Assembly (NCBI GenBank): GCA_030685015.1
Contig: JAUXWS010000041.1
Span: 1-64,000 of the forward strand
From: a bacterium
Lineage (GTDB): Bacteria > CAIWAD01
Reading direction: 5' to 3'
DNA length: 64,000 nucleotides
In this document: piece by piece, positions 47,740 through 56,424 of the stretch
Layout: each line of letters begins with the position of its first letter
How positions within the stretch are numbered: position 1 is the first letter of the stretch
The notes under the pieces: model-generated
Seen by the model: the letters and a program-made list of their open reading frames with translations, nothing else
Told to the model about the DNA's origin: nothing
Database searches by the model: none
Made by a program: the position numbers and the translations under genes

Positions 47740-48513
47740 GTGAGCCTCCACCCCCGCATCCGCGTCATCGGCCCGCGGGCCTTTCTTGGCCGGGAGCACG
47801 TCGTCCGGCTCTTCGGAGAGGACGCCCGGCTGGAGTTCGCAGCGTCGCTGGGTTTGCAGGCGGGCTTCCTGGCGCGGCAGGAAGTGGCCGCCGCCACGGC
47901 GCTGGGTCGCCTGTCCGGCATTCCCGTGGTGGGACCTCCCCAGGAGCCGGCCCGCCTGGAGTGCCCGCTGGGACTGGCGCGCCAGCTTGGCCTGGAACCG
48001 CCGGTGCGCCACAGCGGGGACGTGGAGGGCGCGCCCCGTGTCACCCTCATCGGACCGTGCGGCCACCTGGAGCTGGCGCAAGGCGTGATCAGCCTGACGC
48101 GCCGTCTGGAGTGCTCAGCGGACAACGCCCGGCGTCTGGGCCTGCTGGATGGCGATCGCGTGGTTTGCGCCGTGCGCAGCCACCAGCGGACGGATCTGCG
48201 GGAGGCCGTGCGCGATGGCATCCTGGGCGAAGTCTTCGTGCGCGTCTCCGCCGACTACGATCTGGAACTCCATCTGGATACGGACGATGCCACAGCCCTT
48301 CGCATACAGGATGGCGACATGGCCCGCTTGCTGACAGCCGGGCGCAGCGGCCAGGGACCCGGCCATCTGCCGGTGGGGCGCCTGGTGGGCGAGGCCGAGG
48401 TGCGCGCCGCCCGGGAACAGGGCCTGCGCATCCGGGTCGTCCGCGGCATGCTGCTCACCCCCTCCGCCCGCGACCTGGGCCGTGCCTGGGACCTGCTGGA
48501 CCTGGAGGAGTGA
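47740..48513 (+). CDS. Divergent PduL-like phosphotransacylase lacking zinc ligands
   Basis: 257 residues, GTG start. The overall PduL layout is visible: an N-terminal motif region ending LFG, a central VTLIGPCG strand, SADNARRLGLLDGD, and ELHLDTDDATAL near residue 178. In PduL each half has an R-H-(V/I)-H motif binding zinc. Here the first is P12-R-A-F15 and the second R121-R-L-E124, so four metal His residues are gone; His178 and a Glu at 48 remain. A classical PduL would convert acyl-CoA to acyl-phosphate. This one is probably inactive or altered. Confidence 0.7.
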   Translation: MSLHPRIRVIGPRAFLGREHVVRLFGEDARLEFAASLGLQAGFLARQEVAAATALGRLSGIPVVGPPQEPARLECPLGLARQLGLEPPVRHSGDVEGAPRVTLIGPCGHLELAQGVISLTRRLECSADNARRLGLLDGDRVVCAVRSHQRTDLREAVRDGILGEVFVRVSADYDLELHLDTDDATALRIQDGDMARLLTAGRSGQGPGHLPVGRLVGEAEVRAAREQGLRIRVVRGMLLTPSARDLGRAWDLLDLEE

Positions 48514-48617
48514 GAGCCCGCGGCCCGTCCCACCGCACGTCCAGCCGTCGCCGCCATCCCTTGACATGTTGCGAGGGAGAAGATACTCTTGGGGCTTCGT
48601 GACCCGAGGTGAGGCAA

Positions 48618-48818
48618 ATGAAGAGCGACATGCCCTTCGGCAGGACCAATTACCTGCTGTTCCTGGCGGGCTGCGCACTGCTGGCCGTTGGCTTCATCTG
48701 TGCCGCCCAGGGTCCCCATGACGGGTTCGTCTCTTTGACCCTGTCGCCCCTGCTGCTGATGCTGGCCTACCTGGTCGTGCTGCCGGCATCCATTCTTGTC
48801 CGGAGCAAGGGCGATTAG
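48618..48818 (+). CDS. Small membrane protein (DUF3098-like)
   Basis: 66 residues with two helices and an N-terminal PFGRTNYLLFLAG, the pattern of DUF3098 proteins common in the Bacteroidetes group. Function unknown. Its last four codons, including the TAG stop, lie inside the tRNA-Val gene (overlap of 10 bases). Confidence 0.7.
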   Translation: MKSDMPFGRTNYLLFLAGCALLAVGFICAAQGPHDGFVSLTLSPLLLMLAYLVVLPASILVRSKGD

Positions 48819-48882
48819 CTCAGTTGGTCAGAGCACCTGCTTTACACGCAGGGGGTCACTGGTTCGAGCCCAGTATCGCCCA
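48809..48882 (+). tRNA. tRNA-Val (anticodon TAC)
   Basis: The acceptor stem GGGCGAT pairs with ATCGCCC. The anticodon stem CCTGC/GCAGG encloses TTTACAC with anticodon TAC. The T-arm GGTTCGAGCC is normal. CCA is not encoded. 74 nt; the 5' end overlaps the preceding coding sequence. Confidence 0.95.
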
Positions 48883-48887
48883 TTGTC

Positions 48888-48961
48888 GGACCGGTAGTTC
48901 AATCGGTTAGAGCGCCAGCCTGTCACGCTGGAAGTTGCGAGTTCGAGTCTCGTCCGGTCCG
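48888..48961 (+). tRNA. tRNA-Asp (anticodon GTC)
   Basis: Acceptor stem GGACCGG/CCGGTCC, anticodon stem CCAGC/GCTGG around CTGTCAC (anticodon GTC), T-arm AGTTCGAGTCT, discriminator G. It lies five bases after tRNA-Val, so the two are surely cotranscribed. CCA is not encoded. Confidence 0.95.
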
Positions 48962-48968
48962 TTCCTCC

Positions 48969-48993
48969 AGCCCCCGCCCGTCGGGGGCTTTTT
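48969..48993 (+). terminator. Intrinsic terminator of the tRNA pair
   Basis: An eight-base stem AGCCCCCG/CGGGGGCT with a five-base loop is followed by TTTTT. The next 176 bp up to 49170 hold no gene. Confidence 0.9.
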
Positions 48994-49169
48994 CACAATG
49001 GTCAGGAATCTTCGTCTCCAGCTCAATGCATTTGATTAGTCGACCGCGGGCCCGTTGACGCTCGGATGAAGTCATAGCCATCAAGTGCGGGCGGACACAT
49101 GAATCACAGACAGGCAAGGGCCGCGGAGACCAGTGGCTTCCATTAACTGCACAGTTGATGGAGGCCGAC

Positions 49170-49373
49170 ATGACCGTCTACTTCCGCAACCCGCGCACTC
49201 ACCGTGAACGGGCCACCTGTTTCGGCTCGATCTGGAACGACGCGGGAGTCCGTGTCCGCACCCGGGGCCGGCGGCGGCCCGGGCGCCTGCCCAACGACTA
49301 CGACGACATCTGGAAGTTGACCAGCAAGTGCTGGAAGAATTACCGCCAGCATCAGTACCGCCAGCAGCGCTAA
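49170..49373 (+). CDS. 67-residue conserved-type hypothetical protein
   Basis: The product begins MTVYFRNPRTHRERATC and continues to a WKLTSKCWKNYRQHQYR tail. It is basic and rich in Arg, with a layout seen in short uncharacterised proteins of the form 'RNP..T..ER..LP..DD....KCWKNYR'. GGAGG lies nine bases before the ATG. Function unknown. Confidence 0.6.
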   Translation: MTVYFRNPRTHRERATCFGSIWNDAGVRVRTRGRRRPGRLPNDYDDIWKLTSKCWKNYRQHQYRQQR

Positions 49374-49521
49374 CCGGTGATGCGGTCCCGGCCCAGGACC
49401 GCGCGCGTTCCGTCAGCTTCCCGGCCCGGTCGCCATGGCCGGGGACCGCATGCCTGTGGGTGATCGGGCTTGTGCGTGACCCTGCCTGGATAGATGTTGT
49501 CCCCGCAAGGTCGACGAGGCG

Positions 49522-49641
49522 ATGCTCAAGCCGCCCGGGCGTCCGGACATCGACCAGCTGGAGCTCGTCGTCTTCACTGGACAATTCCACGAAGTGGGGC
49601 CGTTCCTGGAGAAGGCCTTCGCCATAGGCAAAGAGCTTTGA
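49522..49641 (+). pseudogene. 39-residue C-terminal gene fragment
   Basis: The frame MLKPPGRPDIDQLELVVF followed by TGQFHEVGPFLEKAFAIGKEL looks like the end of a real globular protein but has no ribosome site and nothing recognisable upstream. It lies in a 297-bp interval (49374-49670) otherwise without a gene. The parent family is not recognised. Confidence 0.35.
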
Positions 49642-49670
49642 GCCGGTCCGATGCAGCAGGGGGAGGCACC

Positions 49671-50111
49671 ATGAGCCGCGCCGATCACGCCGTGCAGCTG
49701 TTCCAGGGCGGGCATGCCTGTTCCCAGGCCGTCCTGCTTGCCTGGGCGGTAGAGCAGGGACTGGATCCGGCCCTGGCCGCGCGGCTGGCCGCCGGGCTGG
49801 GCGGCGGTATGCACCAGGGCGGCCTCTGCGGCGCGGCCAGCGGCGCTGTCCTGGTGCTGGGGCTGGTCCTGGGCGGCGAGGCCTGTGTCACAAAGGAAGG
49901 CCGTGAGCCGGTCTTCGCGGCGGTGGAAGAGTTCATGCGCCGGTTTCGTGAACGGGCGGGGTCCTTGGATTGCCCGGAGATCCTTGGTTGCGACCTGTGC
50001 TCGCCGGATGGCTTGGCGAAGGCCCGCGCGGAGGACCGCTTCGCCAGCATCTGCGAACCGGTGGTGCGGATCGCGGTGGAAATCCTGGAGGACGAACTCG
50101 CCCAGGGGTGA
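49671..50111 (+). CDS. C_GCAxxG_C_C family redox-type protein
   Basis: 146 residues. ACSQAV near residue 17, LCGAASGAVLVLG near 52, and later C...CDLC and SICEPVV give the spaced cysteines of the C_GCAxxG_C_C family, whose members are suspected redox proteins. Here the central motif reads CGAASG. GGGAGG precedes the ATG. Confidence 0.8.
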   Translation: MSRADHAVQLFQGGHACSQAVLLAWAVEQGLDPALAARLAAGLGGGMHQGGLCGAASGAVLVLGLVLGGEACVTKEGREPVFAAVEEFMRRFRERAGSLDCPEILGCDLCSPDGLAKARAEDRFASICEPVVRIAVEILEDELAQG

Positions 50112-50276
50112 CCCGCGCGTCCGTCGCTGCCACGTCCTCCGTCCACCGGCTCCGCCGGTTTTCCTTCCATCGGGTTCGGCCATGGGACATGTGGCGGACG
50201 CTTGGTATGCTCTGCCGTCCCCCGACACGGCCGTCACCACCAGAATCAGCAACACAATTCACAAGGAGACATCACG

Positions 50277-50660
50277 ATGAAAGCGCTCGAGCGTTACGCC
50301 GACCATGCCTACGCCCTGCTCCGCATCGTGGCCGCCTTCATGTTCCTCTTCCACGGCGTGCAGAAGGTGCTCGGCCTGCTCAGCGAACTCCAGCCGCCCA
50401 TGGGCAGCCAGTTGTGGCTGGGCGGCTTCATCGAGCTGGTGGCCGGCCTGGCCATCCTCATCGGCTGGCAGACCCGTTGGGCGGCCTTCCTCGCCAGCGG
50501 CACCATGGCCGTGGCCTACATCCAGTTCCACTGGCAGTTCCAGTTCGGCGAGGCCTTCCTGCCGGTGATCAACAAAGGCGAGCTGGCGGCTCTCTACAGC
50601 TTCGTCTTTCTTTACATCGCCTGTCGTGGCGCCGTGAAATGGGGCGTGGACAAGGCCTGA
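50277..50660 (+). CDS. DoxX family membrane protein
   Basis: 127 residues with four helices. LRIVAAFMFLFHGVQKVLG at the N-terminus and GGFIELVAGLAILIGWQTR are classic DoxX motifs. The role of most DoxX proteins is unclear; some link to thiol redox stress. AAGGAG lies nine bases before the start. Confidence 0.85.
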   Translation: MKALERYADHAYALLRIVAAFMFLFHGVQKVLGLLSELQPPMGSQLWLGGFIELVAGLAILIGWQTRWAAFLASGTMAVAYIQFHWQFQFGEAFLPVINKGELAALYSFVFLYIACRGAVKWGVDKA

Positions 50661-50724
50661 GGCCGGCGCCCCCGCCGCCGCTCGATCGCCATCGGGCACG
50701 AGAGTATGACAGGAGGTACCCGGC

Positions 50725-52092
50725 ATGACTCGCCGCCACATCGGCATCCTGCATCCCGGCGCCATGGGAATCTCGCTGGCCGCCGCCGCCCGGAGGAACG
50801 GGCATGTTGTCCACTGGGTGTCGGCGGGACGCGGCCCACGTACACGGGAACGGGCGGAGGCCCACGGCCTGGTCGAACATGGGAGCCTGGAGCAGCTCGG
50901 CGCGGCCTGCCAGCTGATCATCAGTGGTTGCCCGCCCCACGCCGCCGCAGAAGTGGCGGAGGCGGTGCGCGCCACGTCCTTCCGCGGCCTCTACGCGGAT
51001 TGCAATGCCATCTCGCCCGAGCGGGCCAGACAGATCGGGCGACGGATGGCAGAGGCGGGCATCGCCTTCGTGGATGGCGGCATCATCGGTGGTCCCGCCT
51101 GGGAGCCCGGCGCCACGTGGCTCTACCTGTCCGGGGCGGCCGCTGCGGACGTGGCGGACTGCTTCGCCGCCGGACCCCTGGAGTGCGAGGTGATCGGACC
51201 GGAGCCCGGCCGCGCCTCCGCCCTCAAGATGTGCTACGCCGCCAATACCAAAGGCGGGACAGCCCTGCTTTGCGCCGTGGTCGCGGCGGCCGAGGCGCTG
51301 GGTGTGCGGCGCGAGCTGGAGGCGCAATGGACGCGGGAGCAGCCGGACAGCCCGACGCGCATCCACCAGCGACTCCGGCGTGTCACGGGCAAGGCCTGGC
51401 GCTTCGCGGGGGAGATGGAGGAGATCGCCGCCACCTTCACGGCGGCCGGATTGCCCGGCGGTTTCCACGAGGCCGCCGCCGAGCTCTACCAACGTCTCGC
51501 CCCCTTCAAGGAGGCCGCCGAGCCGCCCGCCCTGGAGGCCGTGTTGCATGTCCTGAAAGGATGTGGGACTGAGGAGGCGGGGCGTTGCGGCGGGGTTCTG
51601 CGCGTGGTCCGCGGCGACATCACGACCCTGGCGGTGGACGCCATCGTCAACGCCGCCAACATCCTGCTGCTGGGCGGCGGCGGCGTGGACGGGGCGATCC
51701 ATCGCGCCGCCGGACCGCAGCTGCTGGAGGAGTGCCGTCTGCTGGGCGGATGCGAGACGGGCGAGGCGAGGGTCACTTACGGCTACAACCTGCCCTGCCA
51801 CTTGGTGATCCACACGGTGGGCCCTGTCTGGCAGGGCGGCGACGCCGGCGAGGCGGCCTTGCTCTCTGCCTGCTACCGCAACAGCATCGAAGTGGCCGCT
51901 CTCACCGGGGTGCGCCGCCTGGCCTTCCCATGCATCAGCACGGGGGTCTTCAGCTATCCGCACGAACCGGCGGCCCGCATCGCCGTGGAGAGTGCGCGCC
52001 GGTCGCAGCGGGAGTTCCCCGCCGTGAGCGAGATCATCTTCTGCTGTTACTCGGACGAAGACGAAGAGATCTACCGCCGCCTGCTCGAATGA
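50725..52092 (+). CDS. Fusion of an NAD-binding DUF1932 oxidoreductase and a macrodomain
   Basis: 455 residues. Residues 1-165 are a 6-phosphogluconate-dehydrogenase-like NAD(P) fold (G7, G12, G15 in IGILHPGAMGISLA; ADCNAISPERA). Residues 168-275 match the DUF1932 helical domain (ALKMCYAANTKGGTALL). Residues 288-455 are a MacroD-type macrodomain: VVRGDITTLAVDAIVNAAN, LLGGGGVDGAIHRAAGP, HTVGPVW and STGVFSYP. Macrodomains of this group remove ADP-ribose or hydrolyse O-acetyl-ADP-ribose. GGAGG precedes the single start and there is no internal ribosome site, so one fused polypeptide is expected. The pairing is not one I know as standard. Confidence 0.85.
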   Translation: MTRRHIGILHPGAMGISLAAAARRNGHVVHWVSAGRGPRTRERAEAHGLVEHGSLEQLGAACQLIISGCPPHAAAEVAEAVRATSFRGLYADCNAISPERARQIGRRMAEAGIAFVDGGIIGGPAWEPGATWLYLSGAAAADVADCFAAGPLECEVIGPEPGRASALKMCYAANTKGGTALLCAVVAAAEALGVRRELEAQWTREQPDSPTRIHQRLRRVTGKAWRFAGEMEEIAATFTAAGLPGGFHEAAAELYQRLAPFKEAAEPPALEAVLHVLKGCGTEEAGRCGGVLRVVRGDITTLAVDAIVNAANILLLGGGGVDGAIHRAAGPQLLEECRLLGGCETGEARVTYGYNLPCHLVIHTVGPVWQGGDAGEAALLSACYRNSIEVAALTGVRRLAFPCISTGVFSYPHEPAARIAVESARRSQREFPAVSEIIFCCYSDEDEEIYRRLLE

Positions 52093-52126
52093 ACAAGCGG
52101 CGGCTGTCAGACGGGAGGGGCTTGGG

Positions 52127-53179
52127 ATGACACACAAGCGATGGCGGAGTGGAGAACGGGGCTGGTTGACGGCCATGCTGGCCCTCCTGCTTGCCGCGGG
52201 CAGCGCGGCGGCCGGGATTTCGGGGCACTACGCGGCCACGGCCAATGGCAGGAATCTGCTCCTGGAGTTGACCGAAGCCACCGACGGCACCCTGGCCGGC
52301 AGCCTGGGCGGCTATCTGGATGGGCCGCTGCAGCTGGACGGCGTGGTCGAGGAAGAGGTGGGGATGGGGGTCTGTCTCACGCCGGATCTGGTCGGCTACT
52401 TCCAGGCGGAGGTAGGGGCGGAAGGACTTCTGCTGACCTTGATCGCCGCTGATCCCAATGGCGTGCCCCTGCCCGACCAGATGGACGAGATCTCGTTCCG
52501 GCGGAGCCAGATATCCCGTGCGGCGCCGGCCAACCCGCCTCCCGTGGCGGCAGTCCCCACCACCGGGATGCAGGCGGGCGGCGTGGCCGGAGGCGCCAGC
52601 GGCCAGGGCCTGCTCGGGATCTGGGAGCACCAAGGTCCCGAGGCCATTTCCATCGCCGTCTTCCTCAGTGATGATCAGCTGGTCTTCGACGGGGAGCGGG
52701 CCGCATATCGCCGCGAGGGCAATCGTCTGCTGGTCCAGACAAGCGAGGGCGCGCTTGACCTGCCCTTCCAGCTCGACGGCGCGGCGCTTCTGCTTCAGCA
52801 CAACGGCCGGGAAACCCGCTTCACACGACTGGTCGAGGCGGAGACCGGGTTGCTCCAGGGACGCTTCTGCTCCTGGTCGGGATCCTCCAGCTCCAGTGGA
52901 TCCTACAGCACGACGCGCCGCGTCTGGTTCGACGGGCAGGGCGGCTTCTGCACCCGCAGCGAAAGCTCCTTCTCCGTGACCACGGCGGATGTGTCCGGCC
53001 TGGGGGCGACCAGCGGCGACCCGGACGCGGGGCGCTACCGGTTGGCCGGCGACAAGGTCTTCCTCTTCTTCGGCGACGGCAGCGTGGACTGGGCGAGCAT
53101 CCACAACCGAGGCGATGGCGGCCGCATCACGGAGCTGATGTACAACGCGAAAGTCTTTGCCGGAGCCTTGTGCGACTGA
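52127..53179 (+). CDS. Secreted protein of unknown function
   Basis: 350 residues. Signal peptide (about 10-33), then two similar beta-rich parts (GISGHYAATANGRNLLLELTEA and GLLGIWEHQGPEAISIAVFL) separated by a Pro/Gly-rich linker (about 130-160). The pattern resembles small lipocalin-like repeats, each beginning with G-(I/L)-W/H-Y. No catalytic motif. Cys pairs near the end could form disulfides. Confidence 0.6.
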   Translation: MTHKRWRSGERGWLTAMLALLLAAGSAAAGISGHYAATANGRNLLLELTEATDGTLAGSLGGYLDGPLQLDGVVEEEVGMGVCLTPDLVGYFQAEVGAEGLLLTLIAADPNGVPLPDQMDEISFRRSQISRAAPANPPPVAAVPTTGMQAGGVAGGASGQGLLGIWEHQGPEAISIAVFLSDDQLVFDGERAAYRREGNRLLVQTSEGALDLPFQLDGAALLLQHNGRETRFTRLVEAETGLLQGRFCSWSGSSSSSGSYSTTRRVWFDGQGGFCTRSESSFSVTTADVSGLGATSGDPDAGRYRLAGDKVFLFFGDGSVDWASIHNRGDGGRITELMYNAKVFAGALCD

Positions 53180-53244
53180 GGCGTGGCCCGACCCGCAGGC
53201 CGCGTCGCGCCCCGGCAACCCCTTGAACAGGACAGGAGGATCCC

Positions 53245-54887
53245 ATGCGCCATCAAATCATGATCTCCCTGATGCTCGCCCTCGTTCTGCCCGGCTGGGG
53301 CCGGCTCTTTGTCGGCTTGGAGGATGAGACCCTTCCCGTGAAATCCAGCGACCTGGCCGGCTTTCCCGCGGTCACCTGGACCAGCCATCCCGCCTTCGAG
53401 GTGAATGGCCTCGCCGCCGCGCCCGATGGCACCATCTACGCGTGTCGCGGCCCCTTCACAACGCAGATCCATCGCTTCCGGCCAGACGGACCCGCCGAAT
53501 ACCTGTGCAACGCCGGGGTGGACCTGCACGGGCTGGGCTACGGCAACGGCACCCTCTACGGCTTCGCCAACTTCGCCAGCCCCATGGGGATCTACACCAT
53601 CGACCCGGCCACCGGCCAGGCCGCCCTCGCCGTCGATCTCAGCAGCCCGGGCTACCGCTATTTCGCGCTGGATTTCAACCCCGCCGATGGCCTGCTTTAC
53701 GGTTACACCGAGTACGGCTCGCCCAGCGGCCTTCATTCCATTGATCCCACCAGCGGCGCCATCACGCCCATCGCCGGACCCATTCCCGCGGTGAACAGCC
53801 AGGGCCGGGCGCTGGCCGTGGGCAACGGCGTGGTCTACCTGGCCGCCACGCGCGGGGACGACGGCGTGCCGCTATATGCCTGGGATCTTGTGGCGGGAGG
53901 ACCGTGGACAGCCTTCACCCAGCCCTTTCCCGACCATCACAACACGGGCGGTGCCGCCTGGTTGCCCGCGCCGGCTCCCCGCTGCGAAGTGGAGCCGGGC
54001 CTGATCGACCTGGGCGTGCTGCTGGCCGGCGGTTTGCGCAGCGGCAGCTTCACGGTGACGAACGCGGGGAGCGGCATGTTGACGGGCGCCGCCACGGCCG
54101 ACTGCCCCGGGCTGGAGCTGGACAACAATGCCTACAGCCTGGGGCCGGGGGAATCGCAGACGGTGGTGGCAAGCTACACCGGGACGGCGGCGGGCGATCT
54201 CGAGTGTCTCATCGACGTGGGCGCGGAGTGTGATCCGGTCATCTGCCGAGCCGCCGTCGTCTGGGTGGCGCCCCTGACCGGCGAAGCCTCCCCCTGCGGC
54301 ACGGTGGACGACCTGGGCCACCTGCCGGGAGCGGTCACCGGTTTCATGGTGGACTGGAACGCGGGCGATGTGGGCTGCAACTATTCAACGGCGAAGGGCA
54401 CCCCCTCGGCGTATCCTTGCGGGTCAATGGGCAGGAGGTGTGGAACGGGACCGTCTCCACCGCCATCTGGCCTGCGGCCGCGTCGGGAATCGATCCTGCC
54501 GCCCTGGCGGAGGACATCGTCCTGCATCTTGAAGTCACGGACGGCACGGACGTCTGGAACGATGGAGGCGGGGAGTGCGCCTGGGACCTGGCCTTCGCGG
54601 ACCTGTCCCACACCACGCGACCGGCGGCCTTCCGGCTGGAGGCTCCCGTCCCCAATCCCTTCAATCCTGGCACCACCATTCGCCTTGTGATGCCCACCCC
54701 CCAGGCGGCGAGGCTGCGTGTGGTTGATCTGGCCGGGCGCACCATGGCCCAACTTCATGACGGCGCCCTGCCGGCAGGGGAGCACGTCTTTGTCTGGCGG
54801 CCTGGAAGCCAGGGCGGCGGGCTTTACTTCGCGGTGGCGGAGAGCGGGGGCGTGACCAGGACGCGGCGCTTGCTCTACATCCGGTGA
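53245..54887 (+). pseudogene. Secreted beta-propeller protein with sorting tail, frameshifted
   Basis: The first frame encodes a signal peptide, a six-blade-like propeller (NGLAAAPDGTIYACRGP, LALDFNPADGLLYGYTEYG) and an Ig-like domain (GLIDLGVLLAGGLRSGSF). At about 54382 one base appears missing. The other frame continues FNGEGHPLGVSLRVNGQEVW and ends with a FlgD-like/type IX sorting domain (APVPNPFNPGTTIRL...TRRLLYIR). The restored protein is about 547 residues and would be surface-exported by the type IX system. As sequenced, the sorting domain is lost. A single-base sequencing error would explain it. Confidence 0.75.
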
Positions 54888-55082
54888 TGGGAGGTGACGG
54901 CTCGACGGAAACGGCGTGAAGGGGTGCCCGTGGAGCCTGAGATGCGCCGACGATTGGAGACACAGGCCGGCGAGCCCTGTCTGGCGGCGGCGCGGGCGAA
55001 GGATGCGCCCGCAGTGGCTGGGCCGCCGCGGAGTGGTTGCTGGCGCAGTGGGAGGAGAAGAGCCATTGAAAGGAGCCAAGAC

Positions 55083-55943
55083 ATGACCTTCTGGTTGAAG
55101 GTCTACGGAGGCGCCTTCGCCGCCTTCCTTGCCTTGGACCTGCTCTGGCTGGGCGTGGTGGCCAAGGGCTTCCACCACCGCCAGATCGGCTTCCTCATGG
55201 CCGACAGCCCCAACTGGACCGCGGCCCTCCTCTTCTACCTGCTCTTCGTGGCCGGCATCCTCGTCTTCGTCATCCAGCCGGGGCTGGCCGCCGGCACCTT
55301 GAAGTCGACCATTTTGCGTGGCGCCTTCTTTGGCGTGGTCACCTACGCAGCCTTCGATCTCACCCGCCAGGCCGTGCTGAAGAACTGGCCGGTGGCGCTC
55401 ACCGAGGTGGACCTCTGCTGGGGCATGATCCTGACGGGCTCCGCCAGCGCGGTCGGCCACCTCTTTGGATCCCGCGTGGCATGGGGCAAGGACTGGTTCC
55501 CTGGCTGTCGGGGTGGTGGTGGGATCCCATTCATGACGAAGCCGACCGCAGTCGTGAGGCCAGCATTCCGGTTGGCGGTTTGGGGCGGACGGCTCCGCCG
55601 GGAGCTGGATGTCTGGATCCTGGTTTCTCGGCATCCCGGCACGCCGCGGGCGCCCAGGTTGGTGCTGATCCTGACCCTGGCCTATGCGGCAAGCCCCATT
55701 GATCTCGTTCCCGACGTCATCCCCGTGCTGGGGCATCTGGACGATTTGCTGTTGGTGCCCTTAGGCCTGTGGCTGGCTTCCCGCATGGTGCCACCGTGGG
55801 TGTTGGTCGAGTGCCGGGCGCGCGCGGGCGCCGGAGAGCCGACCTTGGCCCGGGGCGGCCGCTGGGTGGCGGCCGGAGTGGTCCTGCTGTGGCTGCTGGC
55901 CATCATCCTGCTGGCCAGGCGGTGGGTGCGGGCAGGCACGTAG
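55083..55943 (+). CDS. Membrane protein joining DUF2177 and DUF1232 (YkvA-like) domains
   Basis: 286 residues. Residues 1-130 are a four-helix DUF2177 domain ([22 protein letters not shown]). Residues 150-250 contain a DUF1232 motif ([30 protein letters not shown], split here by spacing), and a last helix closes the chain. The two domains are normally separate proteins. The joint (near 55490-55535) is glycine-rich and contains an in-frame ATG at 55533, so loss of a stop or a frameshift may have merged two genes. AAAGGAG precedes the start. Confidence 0.7.
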   Translation: MTFWLKVYGGAFAAFLALDLLWLGVVAKGFHHRQIGFLMADSPNWTAALLFYLLFVAGILVFVIQPGLAAGTLKSTILRGAFFGVVTYAAFDLTRQAVLKNWPVALTEVDLCWGMILTGSASAVGHLFGSRVAWGKDWFPGCRGGGGIPFMTKPTAVVRPAFRLAVWGGRLRRELDVWILVSRHPGTPRAPRLVLILTLAYAASPIDLVPDVIPVLGHLDDLLLVPLGLWLASRMVPPWVLVECRARAGAGEPTLARGGRWVAAGVVLLWLLAIILLARRWVRAGT

Positions 55944-55957
55944 AGGGGAGGGAGGAC

Positions 55958-56278
55958 ATGGCCTGGACCATGCTGTTACTGGCGGGACTGTTCGAGATTG
56001 TCTGGGCCATCCGCCTGAAGGACACGGACGGATTCTCCCGTTTGCGGCCAACGGTGGCGACCCTGGTGGCGATGATCCTCAGCATGGGCCTGATCGGCTT
56101 GGCCGTGCGCTCGCTTCCCGTGGACACGGCCGATGCCGCGTGGACCGGCATCGGCGCGGCGGGCACGGTCATCCTGGGCATCCTGTTGCTGCGGGAATCA
56201 GCCCACCCTGGTCGTCTGGCGTGTGTGGGACTCATCCTGGCGGGCATCGTCGGCCTCAAGCTGCTGACCCCCTCCTGA
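55958..56278 (+). CDS. SMR family exporter (SugE/Gdx-like)
   Basis: 106 residues, four helices. The conserved membrane Glu is in AGLFEIVWA, followed by [10 protein letters not shown] and [19 protein letters not shown], all typical of the SugE/Gdx branch, which exports guanidinium. The usual Tyr in the 'GTAYAVW' segment is Asp here (DTADAAW). Such exporters act as dimers; only one gene is present, and no guanidine riboswitch is seen upstream. GGAGG lies before the ATG. Confidence 0.85.
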   Translation: MAWTMLLLAGLFEIVWAIRLKDTDGFSRLRPTVATLVAMILSMGLIGLAVRSLPVDTADAAWTGIGAAGTVILGILLLRESAHPGRLACVGLILAGIVGLKLLTPS

Positions 56279-56298
56279 GCACACGATGATCCATCAGG

Positions 56299-56388
56299 CC
56301 CAGGGTGGACGCCACCAGACTCGGCGCGAGGGGAGCCTCCCGCGGCGTCGACCCTGGGACAAGGCGGACATCCCCGTCGGGGATGTCC
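56299..56388. repeat. Second REP-like element
   Basis: CCCAGGGT (56299-56306) pairs with ACCCTGGG (56351-56358), then GGACATCCCC-GTC-GGGGATGTCC (56366-56388) follows. The order, spacing and the shared ACCCTGGGACA segment match 45483-45565 next to the transposase. It sits between the SMR gene and the ribosome site of the next gene. Confidence 0.75.
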
Positions 56389-56424
56389 GGCCGACGATCA
56401 CAGACAACGAAGGAGAGCCCCATC

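Noticed and set aside
46179-48513. A complete bacterial microcompartment locus
   Set aside because: Only an aldehyde dehydrogenase and a PduL-like gene are present; no shell protein or signature enzyme is in the window.
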